This document shows positions 1 to 10,400 of a stretch of 64,000 bases of DNA, piece after piece (the stretch's first letter is position 1; every line of letters starts with the position of its first letter). The notes under the pieces were generated by a model, which worked only from the letters and a program-made list of their open reading frames with translations, ran no database searches and had not been told where the DNA came from. Made by a program: the position numbers and the translations under genes. This DNA is from Echinarachnius parma (taxonomy: Eukaryota > Echinodermata > Echinoidea > Clypeasteroida > Echinarachniidae), in NCBI GenBank assembly GCA_037951105.1, contig JBAMJV010008174.1, positions 1 to 64,000 of the forward strand, written 5' to 3'.

Positions 1-1011
1 AAAGGAATGTGTGCGTTGGACTAGAGTAGTGGAGGGGTCTAAACGTTTTGCATTGTGCTGGTAGGTGTGTATGGACGGTAGAGTATTTGTTTAGGCAGGC
101 AAGCAGGGTAAGGGGTCGGGGTGCGGGTGTGTTAGGTGGATAGGGTTTGGGTAGCTGGCACCGTGGTTTGGCGTGTCAGTGGGGGGGCTGGCCAGGGGCG
201 TCGGACGGGTACCAGTATTGTAGCCGGGGGATGGGCCGGGATGTGAAGCCCCGTGGGCCGCGGAGGCCCCAGGGAAGGGACTAGAGGCCCGGAATTACAT
301 TTCTGGTATTCAGCAGGCCACGGATTAATTTTCTTGGTAGGTTTAGGTTTGTCCAGCTCGTGTCAGGATGCGAGATAGCTGGTACGGGGGAGGGTTTCAC
401 AGGGCGGGGTTTGGGTTTTGAACAGCTGTGTGCAGTATGCGGGGTTTGTTTGGGGGGTAAGGGTGGGGGTGGGTTTTTTTTTTTGAGAATTGGGTATGGG
501 GTTAACGACAGGGGAACATTGGGTGCCTCGGTGGATGGGGGCATTGATAACCATTGGGTAATGGTGGTATTAAGTTTTCAGTTATATTAGGAAGGGACCG
601 GTGGGTAAAGGGGGTGGTACCGGATGAGGTACACGCCAGAGAGGCAGAGGGCATTATTTTGGGAACGGCCATGGGGAGCTCGGGGGGAGGACACAAGCCA
701 CGGGTATTTGGTGTGGATTGTGCTGGCACCGGGGATCAACTTGCTGACCCGGCTGTACACATTTTAACACTGTGGTCGACGGGCGGGCAGCGTGTGTTTG
801 AGTTAGGATTGGCGTCACCGGAATGGAGTGCTTGGAGTTGGGGGTGTGTTACGTGCCTATATCAATGCACAGTTGTCACTTCAGTCAAAAGTACCTTACT
901 TCCTTATTTGTTCCGTGTAGCATAGTGGCTTTCATACATAATTTTATCATTAAAAGTGTTCAAAAGTTCACTGAGAATTTATTGTGCTAAAGCCGTGCCC
1001 GTTATTTGTAT

Positions 1012-1046
<35 letters not shown>

Positions 1047-1052
1047 ACCCCA

Positions 1053-1083
<31 letters not shown>

Positions 1084-1600
1084 AAAAAATGTTAATGTGT
1101 GGTGCGTGTTGTCTTGAGTGTGTATGTGTATTCTGTATGTCGTGAGACTGTTGTTGCCTTGTTGTGGAAGGTTATTTACTTAGAAATTACAAAATTGCTA
1201 TTTGATTTCTGAGACCGGTCTAAGGTTCTTGATTGAGTTCTTTTGGACTTTACCTGACAGTCACTATTAAAATTAATGATTGAATAGAATTGCACATCAT
1301 AACACGCCCGTCTTTTTACTTTTGAAATTTTGAAGGTTTTATTTCCATAAATCCTATCACGAGTCGCTACAGTAATGAAATGATGAATCTATTGAAAACA
1401 TACAGTTATGTTTGATAAGATATGAATAAAATCAAGTCATGATTCATCAATACGATTGATTGTGGATCACTGGGAAGAGAGCGCATAAGAAAAACAAAAA
1501 TGAACATGTGCATGTCCATGAACAAGTTGGTATGTGATGTGACGTAAATAAATAATTTCAATCATTCAATGACTGGGTCATGAATAGTAACTGACCAAAC
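1..1600. other. G-rich upstream region with a poly-C tract, no gene recognised
   Basis: Bases 1-900 are strikingly G/T-rich on the + strand, with G runs and many GGGT words. Open frames exist (for example 554-925) but show no recognisable domain and no coding-like composition. A nearly uninterrupted C run followed by an A run lies at about 1013-1089. From 1090 to 1600 the sequence is ordinary AT-rich DNA. I see no promoter, exon or transposon end that I can support. Confidence 0.5.
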
Positions 1601-2157
1601 ACTATCAAACATTAGACCAACCGAACATTAAGACTAAGAGTGAATTAGACCAAATGGTCTTAGACCAAGTGATAATCAGACTAAGTGGTCATTAGACCAT
1701 GTGGCCATTAGCCCAAGTGAGGAGTTGCCCAACTGTCTATTAGACCAAACGGGAAGTTGACCAAAATGGTGATTAGACCAAGTGATGAATTAATCTCTGT
1801 ATATTAGCCGAAGTGGGTGTAGCCCAAATGGGTATTAAACGTAGTGGTGATTAGACGAACTGAATAGACGAAGTGATAATTAGACGAATCGAATATTAGA
1901 CAAACTGGTGATTAGACGATCTGGCAGGTTGACTAAGTGGTGTTGGACCAAGTGGGTATTAGACAAATGGGTATAGCCCAAATGGTTATTAGACGAACGG
2001 GCTAATACAGTACATTTAAATTAAATTAATAGGCTTAGTGAAAAGTAGACCAAATAGATCAAGAGGTTGGCAAAGGGCGTCAACAGCTACTAAAAAGTGG
2101 GGGACATTGCGAGGGAGCGGAGCGACAAAGCCCGAGGGAGCGACAAGCGCTCAGAGG

Positions 2158-2191
<34 letters not shown>

Positions 2192-2510
2192 GTTTAGACG
2201 AACTGAATAGACGAAGTGATAATTAGACGAATCGAATATTAGACAAACTGGTGATAGACGATCTGGCAGGTTGACTAAGTGCGTGTTGGACCAAAGTGGG
2301 TATTAGACACAAAATGGGTATAGCCCAAATGGTTATTAGACGAACGGGCTAATACAGTACATTAAATTAAATTAATAGGCTTAGTGAAAGTAGACCAAAT
2401 AGATCAAGAGGTTGCAAGGGCGTCAACAGCTACTAAAAAGTGGGGGGACATTGCGAGGGAGCGGAGCGACAAAGCCGAGGGAGCGAAGCGACTGAGGGGG
2501 GGGGGGGGGG
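1600..2510. repeat. Degenerate TTAGACNAA minisatellite with a duplicated block
   Basis: Short units of the form ATTAGACCAAGTGGT or ATTAGACGAACTG recur irregularly from about 1610 to 2340, spaced 15-30 bases apart. A block of about 310 bases beginning near 1855 is repeated almost identically beginning near 2192. The copies differ mainly by one-base gains and losses, and a run of about 30 G lies between them. Each copy ends in the same GAGGGAGCG-rich tail and then a G tract. Confidence 0.7.
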
Positions 2511-3390
2511 GGGGGGAGGGTGGGGGGGGGTGTCCCCCCTCCCACAGTAGGGAGATTTTTCATTATTGGACCTGAAATTTTGCAATCTGGTGAATACCCA
2601 AGACCTAATTTTTTATTGATACGCAATTGTTTATACATGTCATAAATTGACCTCCGTCACCACATGATCGACCGATCTGAAATTTTTAACGAAAAAAAAA
2701 AAAAACAAATACGAAAATTTCCATTCATTCATCGCATGTTAATTGTTACTGTCGACGTCATTCTCCACGTCAACCTCAATATCCCGCGAGGGTGGAGTTT
2801 TCGTAATTTCATTAAAAATAATGCAATCTGGTGCATACTTTGGAAGGCAGTAACGGTTCCACCACCATTGTTGTGAGATGTATCGTGCAGACATTCGAGA
2901 TTCGAGATTAATTTCAATGAGTCAGCCATAGTTATAGCTAGTTATAGCTATAGTTAAAGATAATCATATAGATACATTATGTAATACATATGAAAAAGTG
3001 GGGGGGACAAACGACACTATATCCCCCCACACTTTCAAAAGTGGGGGGGACATGTCCCCCCCCCGTCCCCCGCCTGTTGACGCCCATGAGAGGTTGTACT
3101 AGACGACTCGGAATTACGAAGCGGGTTAGACCAAGTGGCAATTTAAACCGTTGCTTACGGGAACCGGGTGGGCTATGCCACAAAGTCTATGGGGATTTCA
3201 GAATCTTGTAGTGAACGGGTTTAACCGTGAATCGGTTATGTTTTTGTTTTAATAGAAAGGGGTGTGTCATGGGGGGGTCGTGTCGTGATGTGTGTCCACG
3301 ACATCGCGTGGTGATTTCGGCCCTCTGCGGCCGCCGCGGGCGTCCATATCAGTTACGTAAATCGCTTCTGTACTGAAACTAACCTAACCA
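2511..3390. other. Gene-free segment with G/C tracts and one small TTAA element
   Basis: The stretch holds G tracts (2495-2530), GGGGGACA words around 3000-3070 and ordinary AT-rich DNA. The only element I can name is the 80-base TTAA-ended repeat at 3143-3224, listed separately. No coding exon is recognisable. Confidence 0.4.
3143..3224 (-). repeat. Miniature TTAA-ended hairpin element, copy 1
   Basis: An approximately 80-base unit begins TTTAAACCG and ends CGGGTTTAA. Its core CACAAAGTCTATGGGGATTT is the reverse complement of the core shared by copies near 23151, 35210, 51464 and 18090. The TTAA at each end fits a TTAA target duplication of the kind left by piggyBac-type transposases. It is too short to encode anything. 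Confidence 0.6.
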
Positions 3391-3420
3391 GGCGCCGTAC
3401 GTAGTACGGCGCCTGGCATA
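3391..3420. repeat. Perfect GC-rich hairpin
   Basis: Two 13-base arms (CCAGGCGCCGTAC and its complement) flank a 3-base loop, GTA. A similar hairpin with 11-base arms sits at about 4012-4036. The two may be parts of one repeat that occupies 3.4-4.04 kb. Confidence 0.5.
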
Positions 3421-3665
3421 CTGAGGTCCTGTGTATACCGTGATGGTAACACTTGATAGGCTTTAACGGCAAACACACTTATAAAAAAAATATATATATC
3501 ATACTTTAAAATAACATATCTCGGTTCATACTTACGAATTATGTTATGCATGGACATCAATGATCCAAATTGCAAAACGTCTGATGCTCCATTCGTTTGA
3601 TTTATCCTGAAATTTATTATAAAACTGGCAAGATTACAGAAGTGACGAAAATGGTATCCGAATTT

Positions 3666-3802
3666 GTTCGCTGCAAGCAATATCAGGTGATCAAAAACCT
3701 TGTCGGCAATGCACCCCCTGTACCCGATCAACCGAATCGCCCGCGCATGCGCTATGCATTGCCGACGAGTTTTCGGTCACCTGACATTGCATGCAGCGAA
3801 CA
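3666..3802. repeat. Imperfect inverted repeat, about 135 bases
   Basis: The left arm, starting TTCGCTGCAAGCAATATCAG, matches the complement of the right arm ending TGCATGCAGCGAA, with a few mismatches. It forms a hairpin about 400 bases upstream of the acyl-CoA dehydrogenase start codon. It is probably a small mobile element rather than a regulatory structure. Confidence 0.5.
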
Positions 3803-4011
3803 AAGACGAAGGAAAATAATAGTCATCATCATCATCATCATCAATTTGAGCTAAGTTATCATTCTTTTGCAACAATTTAAATAGCAAGCAAGGTAGGTTG
3901 AATGTTTAATTAATGTCTAGAACTAAAAAAAAAAAATAATAATAGATGGAAAGTTCTTGAAACCACCCGTCGGCAAATTTCCTACAAATTTTTTAACGTT
4001 TCGTCTTCACA

Positions 4012-4036
4012 GCGCCGTCCTACGGACGGCGCTGAT
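4012..4036. repeat. Perfect GC hairpin upstream of the dehydrogenase gene
   Basis: CAGCGCCGTCC and its complement are separated by TAC. It lies about 160 bases before the start codon at 4196. It is either the edge of a repeat or a structured element in the promoter or 5' leader. I cannot tell which. Confidence 0.5.
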
Positions 4037-4039
4037 CAC

Positions 4040-4195
4040 AGTTATACTGAAACAAGAACGATCACGGCAAGCCGTGAGTTAGTGACAGTTTACGTTTGCA
4101 TTTACGTTTATTCCTTGCAGTCAGCCAACTTTTGCATGATCCTGTTTGGAGACTCATCAAACCCAATTTCGGATTAAGACTTTTTGAACGCCAAC
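4040..4195 (+). promoter_or_regulatory. 5' leader of the acyl-CoA dehydrogenase gene, with a splice-acceptor-like site
   Basis: The segment immediately before the start codon contains a pyrimidine-rich tract ending in TTCCTTGCAG at 4111-4120. This looks like a 3' splice site, so the first coding exon may be preceded by a non-coding exon further upstream. No TATA box is evident. A frame reading into exon 1 from 4184 begins with TTG; the first ATG is at 4196. Confidence 0.35.
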
Positions 4196-4435
4196 ATGTT
4201 GCGCTTTGTTTCCAGAATTGGCAAAGTGGCAGGAGCCACCAGCAGACACCAGACGGGAGCTCACGAAACACTGGCCCGCTATCCGCGGCGGAACTTGACA
4301 GCAGAGTCCGGCCTGAATGCGAGCGCCACGGCCAGCTCACCCAGCGCTGGCGATGGCAATGCTGGTATGATGATGGGAACGCAAGACATAATTTACACGG
4401 AGGAGCATATGAATATGAGGGCAGCTTTGAAGAAA
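4196..4435 (+). CDS. Acyl-CoA dehydrogenase exon 1 (leader and N-terminus)
   Basis: Eighty codons from the first ATG. They encode an arginine-rich leader, a low-complexity S/A/G/M linker (residues 38-62) and the start of the catalytic domain ([16 protein letters not shown]). The donor GTGAGT follows at 4436. The linker is long compared with mammalian long-chain enzymes. Confidence 0.88.
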
Positions 4436-7400
4436 GTGAGTAGACTCTAGTCAATCATTTAGAAGAGAAAACCCATTTAAAGTTGCTTATTTATGACAAA
4501 CAAAGTCGGAACACACGACAAAAAATAAAGAAACATGAATAATTATTAATAACAAAAGTCAAAACAAAACTACTTTTAACTTTTACTTTTAGACGGCAGA
4601 CCTATTACTTAGTGATTCAGTTTTCCATATTATGAAAACAAGAAATAGTTACCATTATTGTTACTGTACTGAGCACTAATAATAACCATGATAACTAAGG
4701 AGTAAACTTTTTTTAAAATTTATTTATTTATTCTCCACTCATGGGATGGATTGCCCTTGTCAGCTACAAGCTGTTTTTCAAAGCCTTAAAGGTGTCCAGA
4801 TAGGTCCAAACTCGTCACTTACCACTGGAATATGGGGCTACTGTCCGTCTTACTAACCTAAGACTGAGTAAGTTGACTGCTCGCTAGAATATAGATCAAT
4901 AATAGGCAAATTTTTGGTGTAGAACTAGAAACGGTCATTCATAATTCCAATTCAGCATACATGCACAGTCAAACCTGTGTATAGTGACCACCGAAGGGAA
5001 GTAAGAAAAGTGTCCACCGTAGACAGGTGACCTCTACACGGGTTCATTCCATTGTTTTTCTCTGCAGGGGATCATGTAATGTTTAGTGGCCACTATAGGC
5101 AGGTTAGTTGCTATAAACAGGTGACCACTAAGACATGTTTGACTGTACTTTACTCAACTTGATCATTTTAAACCAATTTTAGGTTTCAAACTTTCAGACT
5201 TTCGGCATTCTCTACCAAAGCGTGCCCACGACTTGGCATGCATGACTAAAAGAACTAATGCTTTTATACAAATTGCATTGAGCATCAGTTCTTTTTGTCG
5301 TGCATGCCAAGTCGCGGGCACAATTAGGTGGAGAAAGCCTAGGTTTTTCCTAATGGCGCTCTACAACCACCTACAGAAACCCACAAAATTGCAATTTTGT
5401 GTGCACGATATTTTCGTGAAATATATATGATATATGATACTTACCATCTACTCCTTCACAAATATCTGATCTAACCTGCCGCTAGATGAAAATGATGATT
5501 TGTAGCTCATTTCCCATGTAAAATCCGTGATTTAGGCACCAGCCCGACCTCTGTCCGTGTCATAGCGAGACTTCGAATGGGTTTTCAACGAAAGCTTTGA
5601 TCGCGCTTTGGTCTCCATTCAAGATGCCCGATTCCGATTAAACGGCAGATCTGACGCATTAGTGTTTTTTTCCATACCACTAAACTCATCAGATCTGCCG
5701 TTTAATTGGAATCGGGCGACTTGAATGGTGACCAAAGCGCGATCATAGCTTTCTTTGAAAACCTGTTCGAAGTCTCGCTATGACACGGACAGAGGTCAGG
5801 CTGGGCTGGTGCCTAAATCACAGATTTTACATGGGAAATGATCTACAAATCATCATTTTTATCTAGCGGCAGGTTGATCTAACATATTTGTGAAGGAGTA
5901 GATGGTAAGTATCGTATCATTCACGAAAATATCGTGCACACAAAATTGCAATTTTGGGGGTTTCTGTAGGTGGTTGTAGAGCGCCAGCGCAAGCTCTGGC
6001 GCTCTGTAGAGTTAGGTTTCTCCTTACCTAAGTTAGTTTATTAATATATTTATAATTGTGATTTTTTAATTGACTTTTACTCATTATAAATATAATGTAT
6101 AAATATTGTTGACAGTTGATAGACAAGGAGATCAATCCGTATGTGGACCAGTGGGAGGAAGAGAAACAGTTTCCCGGTCACAAAGTCATGAAGATTCTTG
6201 GAGATGCAGGATTCCTTGGAATCAACAAACCCACAGGTCAGATTGGAGCACTTTGTCTTGTGTGTCACAGGTTGTGGATAGACAGTGCATGGTTGGCAAG
6301 GTTCAGAGCCTTGCCACCTGTGCATTGTCTATGTACTCTGTATCCCCTAAGGACATTTTGTGTATGTATGGTGTGTAAATGGTCATCCATGAATACGGAC
6401 ATTACTATTCCCTTTGTGAGAAGCAGGCGATGCATCTATAGATAGTGCATGTGTGGTGTCTGATAATTGACTACCAACACAGTATGCAGTTAACCGAGCT
6501 TGACTTGCAGGGGTGCTGTGCCACAAGGAAATTGTGTGAATGGCTTGTGTTGTAAATGGTCATACAACCTTGTATGACCATTTCAATTGTAGCTGTGGGT
6601 TGGAGGAAAACATACTGCAGGGCTTGACACTAGTTAGCACTTGCCCGATAGCCAAGGGCCAGTAGAATGATGTAGAGAATACAGTAAATGTTAAAATGGC
6701 AGTGGTCCGATCAGGCAACTTACTTTTTAAACTTACTAATAGAATCAGAAAATGCTTATTCTGTCAACGTCAAGCAGTTTACATAATTGCCGTTTTAGTC
6801 AATAAAGTGGGAAGGGGCAATTTTTAATAATAGATAGTTCATAGTTCATATATTATAATAATACAATTTTGGGGCCAGTAAATTTATTTATTTTTTAATA
6901 AAAAAATTACAGAAATTTAATTTACATGCCTGACCCCAAAAAAATGACACGTAACCATGATAACCATCATTCATTACTCATTATTCATCATTGTTATATG
7001 TTGTACATAGAGTATGGAGGACTTGGATTGGACTACACGTTCAACGTTGCCATGGCAGAGGAGCTTGGTGGAGTCCGATGTGGGGCAATTCCAATGGCCG
7101 TCGGTGTGCAGTCAGATATGGCCACGCCAGCTCTTGCAAGGTATAGTATAGTGTTCAGTGGCAAGACACCTGCATGTATGTATAATATTCTGATGTGTGT
7201 CATAGACAGCGCATAGACAATGCATGGCTGATGATCAATGATCGATGTACACTGTACGACTAGGAAATGAATGTAATGAATTTGTAATGTAGTCCCATAT
7301 TGTCAATTTTGTCAATTTTAGATGATGTGGCCCAGAATTAAACACAATATATTTTAGTTGCTACCTAGGGTTAACTTAGTGGGAACCTTAGAAGGCTAAA

Positions 7401-10400
7401 CCAGTTGATTGACCCTAGTTGGGGACTAGGAAACTGTTTGTTGCTACCAGAATTGTATTATTTGAAATGGACTTTATGAATGGTTTTATGAATATGGGGC
7501 CTGGTTACTGTGATGGTTTCTGAATACAGACTTGATCTCTAATTTACTCATCCTTGAATCTTTGACTTGTTCTTGAGCTCCATAAGGACTTTCAGACTCT
7601 ATGCATCAAGCTGGCATGTATAGTAATTGCGTATTATGAAAATGTAAATTTTGAATAAATGAACAACTGACTTAAGTTTTGCATTAATTTGTGTCTTGTA
7701 TTATGGGTGTCTACGTGTGAAGGATCTTCTCTATCAGTCCAAAACAATCGAGTTACTATCATGTAAGATAAATGGGGATCAAAGTCCATATTTTGGAGGC
7801 TAGATTGTATTAAACAAGTACTTGAATATTAGTGGCCTTCACATACACTGTACTACAACAGAAATATGGCATAAAACTGCTGAAATTTGTGCTTACTGTT
7901 ACTGATAAGCTCATAATTCCTGTCACTTCTGTCGTATACATTCCTCTTCTAAGGTATAACTAATAATGGAAATAATCAATGTTTTTTAAACCACCACTAT
8001 CAACTGTTTTGAGTGACCACAGGAGGCTGCCATGATTTCCAACGGTACCGCATGAAACGTCATCTGAGCACATCTGAGCGTGCACTAACAAAAACTGTTT
8101 GTGTAACCGCTGTTTTTTAATCTGCTGCTATGTCAGTGGTTATGTAACCCGCTTTTGTTAGTGCAAATCGAATGACATTTCATATGGTACAGTTGAAAAA
8201 CATGGCAGCCTCCAGTTATTATTAGTGATACCCAAGAGGAAATAAACGACTAGAAGTAACAAGAATATGCACTTAACAGACCTGTATCAGTAACAGTAAG
8301 CAAAAATGCCAGTGATTGGCTCCCCTTTGATCTACAGAACTTTGTTATTAGCTAAAAACTTGTTGTATTGCTTGTTGCACATCCCAGCAAAGTTACTAGA
8401 TCCCTTTAATTAATTTTTAGTAGTCCATACTGTCAAAAAGTGCAGAAAACAGATTTCCAGAAAATGTGATCAGAATTTGAAAACTCATTGTTCTAGAACT
8501 ATTTCTTGTGTTAATGGGTCTGAGGGGAAAGAATAAATACTGTCTGGGAAACATAAGTGGTGGCTATTTATGCTCCTGTGACAAGTTTTTTTTTTGCCCC
8601 TAAAATAGCAGGATATGGAAGCACAGACGTGTATTTAGATCCATTTATATGGCCGTCTAAACAGACAAATATTTTCCTTCACACTGGATTATAAAGATCC
8701 CAATATTTGTTTTTTACTTTATTTCCGATTCTCTTTTTCCCCCCCATGCAGGTTTGGTTCGGATGAACTTAGGCGAGAGTTCCTTGCCCCCGCCATTGCA
8801 GGGGACGTGGTGGCTTGTATTGGGGTCAGTGAACCTGGTGCTGGATCAGATGTGGCAGGTAAGACAAATGTTTCAAGTTTTTAAGTTTCAAGTTTATTGA
8901 TCTTTATTTCATAACACACATTACAAATATAACATCAATATCAAAGTTTTTTTCTGTGCAGGGATCATATTTGGTGCCCGCAAAAAATAGACAGGTTGAC
9001 TGTATTTATAATTTGTTCCTTTTTGTTTTAAAAATATCTAAAATCACTATTTATAGGTATCAAGACGAAAGCAGAGAAGAAAGGGGACGACTATGTTATC
9101 AACGGCAGCAAGTTCTGGATCACCAACGGGCATCAGGCTGACTGGATATGCCTGCTGGCTAACACAGGGGAGGGACCAGTCCACCAGAACAAGTCACTTA
9201 TCGTCGTACCCCTCAACTCAAAAGGTAGGTAGAGATTTAAGGTATAGTGAAATCCCGGCTTTGATTCGGCTTTATAGATTTGAATATGTGCCTATATTGA
9301 TATAACACACTCTTTTTTTTCCAAAGAAATCCTTAAAAATTGGACAAAAAAGGTAAATTTCATGCAACTTTTTGGCTTTTTTTCGCATCAGCATTCTATA
9401 CTCGCGTAACGCGCGTGTGTGTACGTGCCCATCGGGATCATGACGTCGCATGAAGACCACAACACGGAGTCCAAAGTTCTCGTGCATGGTTTACATGCAG
9501 AGCCTTTGACTTGCTAGTAAAACAAACTCGTATTTACTTGGAAATTGAGGCTTAACTGAAAATGCCTAAGAAATGCATTGTAGCAAATATTTGCAAATAT
9601 TGAAAAAAATCGAAACAATATCTCTCTGTCAACGTGAGTATTGCACTCAGCGTGTACGTCTATGACAATATAGTACCAAGCTATACTGAGATTGTCATTA
9701 TGTGACGTCACAAAGATGACGTCATTTTTCTTCGCCCTGACTCAATTTTTTTACGGGGGTTCCTAAAGTGAATTTTCAAGTTGATTTTTTAATTTTACCG
9801 GGTTTTCCCACGAGGAAAATATGTTTTTATTAGTAATCTTCATGAAAATCTACCTTAGATAGAGTAAAACACAATTTTGAGGTAGTTTTCTTGTCGGTAT
9901 ACCTTTAAGTCAATACAATCTTGTGGTTGTTGTTGTTGTAGTTAATAATGCTACTCGTATCATATTGATTCTTAGATTGATAACAAATAGTGTAGCTCAC
10001 GTGAAAGGAAGATTGCTAACTAGAATCGTTGGTACATTAATTTTTGTATGATCATGTGCTACTGTTAGAGGATGAATGTGTCCTGCAGAGCAACCTTAAA
10101 TGCTTGATTGATTGACTACTTTATAAAGACAGATGCTTTTAGATAAATTGATGACTTATACTGCTGGGCAAGGTTCATATATATATTCCCCCCCCCCCCC
10201 TCCCTGTGGCTTATTTGGGCTAGTATAATTTAGACTTTCCAAAAATTGATGTATTTGCCACCCTCCCAAATAAAGGGAATCCTCCAAAATTATCATATAG
10301 CAGTTGTACACCAGTTGTAACCAATACTAATTTATTTGGGGTGGTGACATGATTATATGATTGCTTGGATAATTTTAGGATAATAAGGTCAGTTTTTGTC

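Noticed and set aside
281-925. Several overlapping open frames on both strands near the left edge
   Set aside because: They follow the G-rich composition, show no domain, and several start at a non-ATG codon.
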